A stretch of 64,000 nt of DNA from Paragordius varius. Its lineage: Eukaryota; Nematomorpha. Below, piece by piece: positions 53,236 to 64,000 of this stretch; positions within the stretch are counted from its first letter, which is position 1; every line of letters begins with the position of its first letter. Both the position numbers and the translations under genes were made by a program. The stretch lies in the NCBI GenBank assembly GCA_964247055.1, contig OZ176055.1:3658001-3722000 (forward strand), in the 5' to 3' direction. The notes below the pieces were generated by a model, which saw only the letters and a program-made list of their open reading frames with translations, was not told the DNA's origin and did no database searches.

Positions 53236-54294
53236 ACACACATTAATTACAAATTTAGTCAAGTAACCTATTAATTTATTTTTATGACAAAATGAGAAAA
53301 TCCTCGTCTCAAAGCGCCATTTTTCTTTGGATTTTCAACACTTCATTGCATTTTAATTTTTTGTCCACGAGGTAGTTGTTATATCCCAAGCCTTAATTTT
53401 GTGACTATTGTTTTAAAAGTTGTTTATGTTTAAAATTAAATACAAACATTGTTCTCCTCTAGATGAAAAAGCTTTTATTGTTTACATTAATATGACTTCT
53501 AAAACACGATTGAACTAAACAGCCGATTTAAAATCAATAACCATTAAGTATATGTTGGCGTATAGCCTGAAAGCTTTTCAATGATAATTTACATGTAATC
53601 ATTAAGTGCCTATTGTATCGGCGATTAAAAAATTTAAAGATAAAATTGGAAGTTTGCGCTGTACTTTATATCTTGGGGTAATATAATGGTCCAAACAAAA
53701 TAACATGATAAAGTTTTTATTATTTTAGAGCAAGGAATAAGCCTTTTAATATCACATTTATTAAAAAATATTTTTTGACAAAAACAGTAAATAATATCTT
53801 TTAAAAAATATAAATTTATGTGTAGGCTATAATTACTTTCTTAAAATTTTTGTTTTTGATATTTTTAGCATCAATATATATTTGCATAAGAGCTGACCGG
53901 ATTTTTTAGTGTAAGGTCCATGAAGCTCTCTAAGTTACTCTGTGGCACTCATATATATCACAAATTTTCATGGCGCAATCTTGACATTTTTGGGTTTATT
54001 AGAAGGACAAAAGTGCAAAACTTTCATATCCCACATCTAAAAATTTAATTTATATATAAATATTGTTTGCTTTCTATCTTTGGAGCATTTGCATTCACTA
54101 AATTTTTCGGCATAAAGTGTGATGATTTGATTTTTGTTTTGAGCCATTATTCAGAACGCAAATATATAGCCGACTCTAAAGGCCCAAAACTAAAAATACA
54201 TGCATTTTTGCATTAGAAATCACATATTTCATCAGAATATTTTTAGTAACTTGTAAAGTCACTCCAGATTATATGATACAGGCTAAAAGCCAAT
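53236..54294. other. Intergenic, no gene supported
   Basis: AT-rich, with no recognisable exon or element. Confidence 0.5.
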
Positions 54295-54800
54295 CGGATG
54301 TAGCACATTCATTTCGGTCCTTCGATTCAAATTGGGGTATTTGGATCTTAAAATTAAAAAACTTCAAAAATTATACAATGAATTGAAACCATTGTAAAAT
54401 ACTACTGATATCTAACATTAATAAACCAAAATATAAAAAATATAAAAATACTTTTATTACTTATTTAAAGGAAAACCCGAAAGTATAAATTTAGTCAACA
54501 TGTGATGTATGCATTAGCAAATTTAAAATTAATACAAAATAAACCTTTTTTTCATTATCTATCAATATTAGATAAAATTTAAATAAAAAAACTTGCTTTA
54601 TTTTTAGTTTCCAAATTAAATAAACCCGATATTCTGCAAAAATATTCTTAAATAAGGCCCCGAAGTAGTTTGATGTGAATTTTAAAAACTAAATTTTATT
54701 TAGATATTTTAACTTATTTTAAATATATATTAGGATAAAAACATAAATTGAAAAACATTTCCAGTTTTTTTAAAAGTATCAATTTAACTTTAGTCTAGTT
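54295..54800. mobile_element. Inverted-repeat element family B, copy 4
   Basis: The left end GTCCTTCGATTCAAATTGGG and the interior (TTAATAAACCAAAATAT, AAGTAGTTTGATGTG) match the copies at 10529 and 26951. The right terminus is decayed. Confidence 0.6.
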
Positions 54801-55008
54801 CCAAAAAATTAGATTTTACAAAAATATTGCTTTATGAGCATTATCATAATTAAACTATAATCACTGATATATGTATTAAAATTATTATAACAAATATTAA
54901 AAATTATTATAAGAGAACAAATATAATATATTTCAAATAATATTAAAAAATATATTGGCATTTTCTCACAACATAAATTATTGCACATAATCTGATTCTA
55001 CGCGTGCT

Positions 55009-58902
<3,894 letters not shown>

Positions 58903-58923
58903 TTTCGCAAAGCCTTTTTTTGT

Positions 58924-58929
58924 AATAAA
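58924..58929 (+). terminator. Poly(A) signal of PSMC6
   Basis: AATAAA 22 bases after the stop codon. Confidence 0.65.
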
Positions 58930-61500
58930 TACTTTTGGTAAATGGTTCATATTTGTAAATGTTCAGGGTCTTAAATGCCGAAAAATTATATAAAAAATAA
59001 GCGAGAAATCGGATGACAAGTCTTTATATATATTTATATATACGCTTTATTGCTGGACAATAGATGTAATAGTAGCGTATTTGATAAAACATGTATAAAC
59101 AAATTTTATGTTGTAAGGTTAATTTTACCCATTTGTTGTGTTTCTGTTAGTGTTGTACGCTATATTGCCATTATCTAAAAATAATGTGATTAAGTCAAGA
59201 ATTAGTACCGATCAAATGTTAACGTTTAGAAGGGGAATAGTACAGTATGAATAAATCTTTTGTTTTCTTTTTTGGCAATAATTAATAACTTTCTAGCAAT
59301 GTATACTTACACATACTGTATATTAACGACCATAGGCAATTAATTCATTTATCAATCACGCTTGGAATTGTCATTTTTAGAAAATGCGATAAAAACACCG
59401 TTTGACGACTTATATGCATTTCTAAAACCCTTACAACAAATTTTGAGTTTCATCTATAAATTTTTAAAATTGATTTTATAATTAATCATAATAAAACAAA
59501 AATTTTATAACCATAACTCCTAATTTTTTCAACAATATGCCATACATAATCTCAAAGATAATAAATATCGCAAGTATCTGGGAAATCCATTCCATCCATT
59601 TAACACCCTGCCTATCTCTGAAAGGCGGAAAAATTGCCAACTCCAAACTATCAAAAATTAAATTTAAAGCATTCGATATCCCAACACTGACCTACCACCT
59701 GCGCCTTAACAATTTTAATTATCTAATCAGTAATAAACTTGGCCTATAATAAATACCTATATTTTTAAAAAAAATTGCTTTTCAAGAACGTCACGAATAA
59801 TAACTCATTTTTGCAAGAAAATATGACGCCCTTGACCCCACATGAAAGAGGATTTCCACATCTTTTGTCTGGACGCTGCATTTAAGCTTTTAAAAAGCGT
59901 AATAGGTAAAGGGGAACTCAACAACACAATAGTAAAGCTTTTAAAACACCTATCCCAACTGCCGTAATATAATTATCTTTTAGGGGATCTTAATAATCAA
60001 TGGATAAATTAACAGCAAAATTTGGACCCTGGCAAGGTCTTTCAAACCACCTCGATTGTAAAATGTGTGGCGCCCTTCCATCCATTTCAATCAGCATAGA
60101 TTAATGCTGTTTTAAAGCATTTAATGGTCGCCAATAAATATTAAAACAAAAAAAGATAAAGAATTTTACCATGCCAATTAGGACGTATCATGCTATGCGT
60201 TGCCCTCGAGAAAGCATTTCATCATTTTTTATTTAATGAGTGACACAAGTTTTTCAAGCAATTAAATTTTGCCTAAATCAAAACATATAATATAAAATTG
60301 ATTCCCTTTCAAAATAAAAAATAATTTCAGAGAATCAACGAGTTTGTTTTCGCCTACGACTTTCTAATTATAGCAAATGTTCAAAACTGTTATATATTCG
60401 ATCCAACCATACCATATGATAATAGAGAAGCATTAACAAATTAACCGAAACAGGGTTTAAAGTAAAAACATATATTAAAGTAGCAAGAATCACGTAGAGC
60501 GTAAAATTTTATGCAATACCAATAAGGATTTTAATTTGTTTTCTAATAAAATAGGCGGTAAGCGCGAACGCAAACCGCCAACACCCACAAATTATGCGCT
60601 TAACGTATCCCAATTTGGGATAGTTATAGCCATCAGCAAAACCGAAGTGCAATGGTTAGCCTCAAACTAGGTGGTTTGCCTTCATGATCGCAAAACGCGC
60701 CCGCGCCAAGTAAGTGATTAAATATGTTAGGAATGCATATTATAACTTAATAAGTTTGTTTGATGGCAGGCGTTAGGCACAAATTATTTATAATAAATTG
60801 GTAAAAATATTTACTGCAACGTTTTAATTATGCATTAATATAATATTTAATCAATTAATAAATTCTTTGATAAAATATCAGGGTATAAATTTTTTTTTAT
60901 AAATAATTTATTTTAATAGAGGGCGCATATGTATACATTGATGTGTATATTTGCGAATGATATTTACCGAGATGTATGTTATAAACAAAAATAACAAGTA
61001 GTGGCAAATAAACAATTTTTCTCTATACTATTTTTCTTATTAAAATATATAAGGATTATTTACACTATGCGCTACTTATATATAATATTGTAAACAATAA
61101 AAAAAATCTCTGTAAAATAAGGTAAAAATAAAGTTAAGTAATTTATTCTCATTTTCGCCAAAAGCACCGCAGGATATTCTAAAAATATACAGTTGCGTAT
61201 GGCATTAAACAAAATGTTAATATAAAAAAGATGAGGATATGTTTAATACAGACAATATAAACTGTGCACATTTAATTTCTTTGCGATAGAATATTGTAAA
61301 AATAATAAAGAAACATCCAAATTTCTTAAAAATAAAACTTTCAATCCGTAATGTTAATTGGGTTATAACAACGTATGGTTATTTAACGAGTATAATACAA
61401 TAAAATAGAGATGTATGTTAAATTAAGGTAAAATATTTAATTTCGCATCCTATTAATTTTAACTAATCTGATAATTTTGTTATTATACTTGATTTAAACC
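58930..61500. other. Intergenic with a degraded retroelement-like stretch
   Basis: No host gene recognised. About 59880-60720 shows coding-like fragments on the plus strand, including a reverse-transcriptase-like FAYDFLIIA and a GC-richer tail near 60550-60710. Family cannot be decided and it is broken in many places. The remainder is AT-rich with nothing recognisable. Confidence 0.35.
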
Positions 61501-61509
61501 GTTTTCATC

Positions 61510-64000
61510 ATCTGAAGTTTCTAATAAACTAAGTCTTTTCTGATTCTGGGTTTCGCAACCCATTCTTTCTTGTCTGGCATTAAACAGGGATCTTTACTTT
61601 AATCTGTCCATGAATAAATGTTAATATCTATGGTCTTTAACAATCTGAATGTCCTCGCTTATGCTGATGACATTGTTTTGTTAACTCCTCTGACTTCATC
61701 AAGTTGATTTGAACCTGTTTGAATGTTTAATTAATGGTATTGGTCTTTTGATCAAAGTTGAAAAACGCAAAAATATTATTTCTCCTGTTAATCCGGTATT
61801 TAAGATTAGGTCAGGTGGTTGTCTGTTCCATTGAAGGTCAGTTTTTGAAATTTCTAGGTAAGCCCGTAGGTTTCAATTTCATAAATTACCGTTCCGTCTA
61901 CAGAAATTGCGGATAAAATTCATTGCTCAAATTTTCCAATATAAAATACTAGATGTCATCATAACTTTTTTCTACTTCCTTCCCACCTGAGAAATAAGGA
62001 ATTAAAGATGGTAACTGGAAATTTTTTAGATAAAAAATGACTAAAGTGTTAAAGCAATTTTGAATTCTTCCTCGGGTAACTATTTTATTTTGGATTTCGT
62101 AATAAGGGCGCGCTAATGTGACAAGATATGCTGTTTTTCGCAGTACAGTACTGGGTTTTCAGAAAAAAACTGCTCCTGTACTGCGTCCACTTTTGTACTG
62201 CTTTTTGAAATTAAAAAAATATATTTTTTATGATTAGATATTAATTGCCTTTTATTTATTCAAAAAAAATATTTCATAATTTAATATAGTACCTCTGTAA
62301 AATAACCCAATAATTTGTAAAGAAATGGTTCATTTTTAGGTAAAAAAACTAAGATTGCCCTGTTTTTAATTGGTTAATATTTTTTCTGCTAGAAATACAC
62401 ATATAATTGATATTTAAATCGGTAAAACCTCTTATGATTGCAGCCTTTCCCGCTAGGCGAAACTAAATCTCGCACCGTAATAATTAGGCTAATGGCTCTT
62501 TTACTCAAGGCTTTCGCAAAAAGATGTGCCTCAAAATTTAATAACAACATTAATTTATGATATTTTCATAAATGTTGGATCAAGTTTAGAAAGTTCATTT
62601 TTTTGTTATAATAATATCAAACGGAAAATTATGTAAAAAATTATATTTCCATAACATATTATTTAAAATTTATTATATATTACATATGATTTCGAAATAA
62701 CCTGTTTTCGTATTAAAAAATTAGGAGATTTTTACGTTTTCTATACTCATTAGGTAAGGGGTATGATATTTCTTAAATTTTTTCCTAAAATATAATTATT
62801 TTTTTCTCATTTTTTTCCATAAACAAATTTGAGATATGTTGCAGCGTACTTCTAACGGTTTTGAAGCATGATAGACACGGTATAACGCTTTAAGATATAA
62901 TAACCCTTTTTCTAAAATAATGTTGAACATTACTATAGTTTAGTATTTTAATTTAATGGTTTGTTTGCTTGCAAATTTTGGTGAATTTATTTGAAAAAAC
63001 AATAATTTAGAGTGAGAAAAAGGTACAGCATTATCGAATATATATATAAAATGTTATAACATGTCAACCCATTATATGGTTTCCTTCATGCTAAAAATAG
63101 TATATAGTACGCATCAACAAAATTTTGTTAAAAAATTAAATTTTTTGCATTTATTTAAGAATTATGATATCAAAATTTAGCATATATTTAGAATTATTGA
63201 ATGTCGGAATTTTTGTGTTTTCTTTAAGAGAACAGTCCATTAAGGTCAAAAAATTTGGGACTTTTAGAGCCACATCTAACAATTTAAAATTTTTACAAAT
63301 ATTGTTTTTCCTTTTATATGCAGTTTATAGTAGATTTTAGTGATATTTTTTGAAAAAAAGCATTTAGTATTTGAAAAAAATTGCCCACCTTTTGCAATTT
63401 TATACGGAGTACCTACCATAAAAGTGTAAATAATTCTTTAATAACTCATAAAGGTTGAAACCAAAAGCACCATAATAATCCTGATATTTTCCTATCAGAA
63501 TATATATTTTTCATCAGGATATTTTTTGTGGAAACTGTGTAATATACCACACCAATGGTGAGAAACGGGCAATGTATATTTTAATTTTGTACTGCGTCAA
63601 AGTTTAAAATATCTGGTCACATTACCCTAGGGATGCCCCTATTTAGGAACGACATTAATATATATCTTGTCGATTTCATTTTTAAATTACTTACTAGCGT
63701 GAATCCTTGTATAAGGGTTTCTGCTCTCGAGGAACTTAATGTTTAGGCTAGCTTTCGATTCAAGGGCAAATATTTGTTTGGTTATAAGAACTCTCGTGTC
63801 TTAAATCAGTTATAGATGCCAAATGGACTAGTGCGAGAATGGCGCCTTAATCTGAAATTTTTTGGTCTTTTGATGATTCTTTTCAATCAAACATTCCGAG
63901 TTTTCTGATATCCCTCAAGACAATCGCTCAGCTGTTGTTTCTAACCTCAATTCTATTAACAAAAAGTTAAAGGATACTGAGCTACATCATTTTGCTTTGC
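61510..64000 (+). mobile_element. LINE reverse-transcriptase fragment, split by a DNA element
   Basis: At about 61650 the plus strand reads LNVLAYADDIVLLTP, the reverse-transcriptase catalytic box with the YADD signature of non-LTR elements. Downstream text to 62110 resembles the thumb region. Similar GC content and coding-like sequence resume at 63640-64000 (RSAVVSNLNSINKKLKD) after an interrupting element at 62114-63624. Many stops make it a dead copy. It runs off the right edge. Confidence 0.6.
62114..63624. mobile_element. 1.5-kb non-autonomous DNA element inside a LINE
   Basis: Left end TAATGTGACAAGATAT; the right end is its inverse (ATATCTGGTCACATTA). Subterminal GTACTGCGTC occurs near both ends. 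It has no transposase. The termini resemble the hAT element at 34604 (TAAGGTGACCAGA), suggesting a related family. Flanking bases show no clear duplication. Confidence 0.6.

Noticed and set aside
59537-59749. Plus-strand 70-codon open frame after PSMC6
   Set aside because: No recognisable family; the surroundings look like degraded repeat DNA.

Overview
The window is animal nuclear DNA. It is strongly AT-rich, its genes are split into many exons, and its introns and intergenic DNA carry many DNA transposons, MITEs and LINE fragments. The host genes are metazoan: a BTB-BACK-Kelch KLHL10, AAR2, eIF5B, a type IV collagen alpha chain with 7S and NC1 domains, and the 26S proteasome ATPase Rpt4 (PSMC6). 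The sequence does not fix the lineage. The most telling trait is a class of GT-AG introns only 23-30 bp long, nine of them in four genes. Such introns are reported in few animals (dicyemids, and the small 5' introns of schistosomes).

Layout. 1-4002 (-): KLHL10, running off the left edge. 4003-4295: a 293-bp divergent intergenic region. 4296-8734 (+): an eight-exon coiled-coil gene with FNF/FxFG-like motifs in its C-terminus, rebuilt here across four mini-introns; it weakly recalls the synaptonemal-complex protein SIX6OS1. 9967-12481 (-): AAR2, five exons. About 13540-14828 (-): unrecognised exon-like stretches interleaved with the 3' end of eIF5B. 14436-25767 (-): EIF5B, 21 exons; one intron holds two LINE 3' ends in inverted orientation. 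25768-33783: no gene recognised; two inverted-repeat transposon families and an unidentified repeat. 33784-51660 (+): a complete alpha-2-like collagen IV gene, 34 exons and 1769 codons, whose 6-kb first intron holds a broken hAT element with further insertions. 55009-58902 (+): PSMC6, 10 exons and 388 codons. 58903-64000: no host gene; degraded retroelement pieces and a LINE interrupted by a DNA element.

How the genes relate. KLHL10 and the coiled-coil gene are divergent and could share a promoter. KLHL10 is a spermatid E3-ligase adaptor, so a germline pair is possible. AAR2 (U5 snRNP assembly), eIF5B (ribosomal subunit joining) and PSMC6 (proteasome base) are housekeeping genes. Exon models were assembled by hand from GT-AG sites, phase agreement and remembered protein families. 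For EIF5B, COL4 and PSMC6 the exon lengths sum to exact multiples of three and to about the expected protein size.
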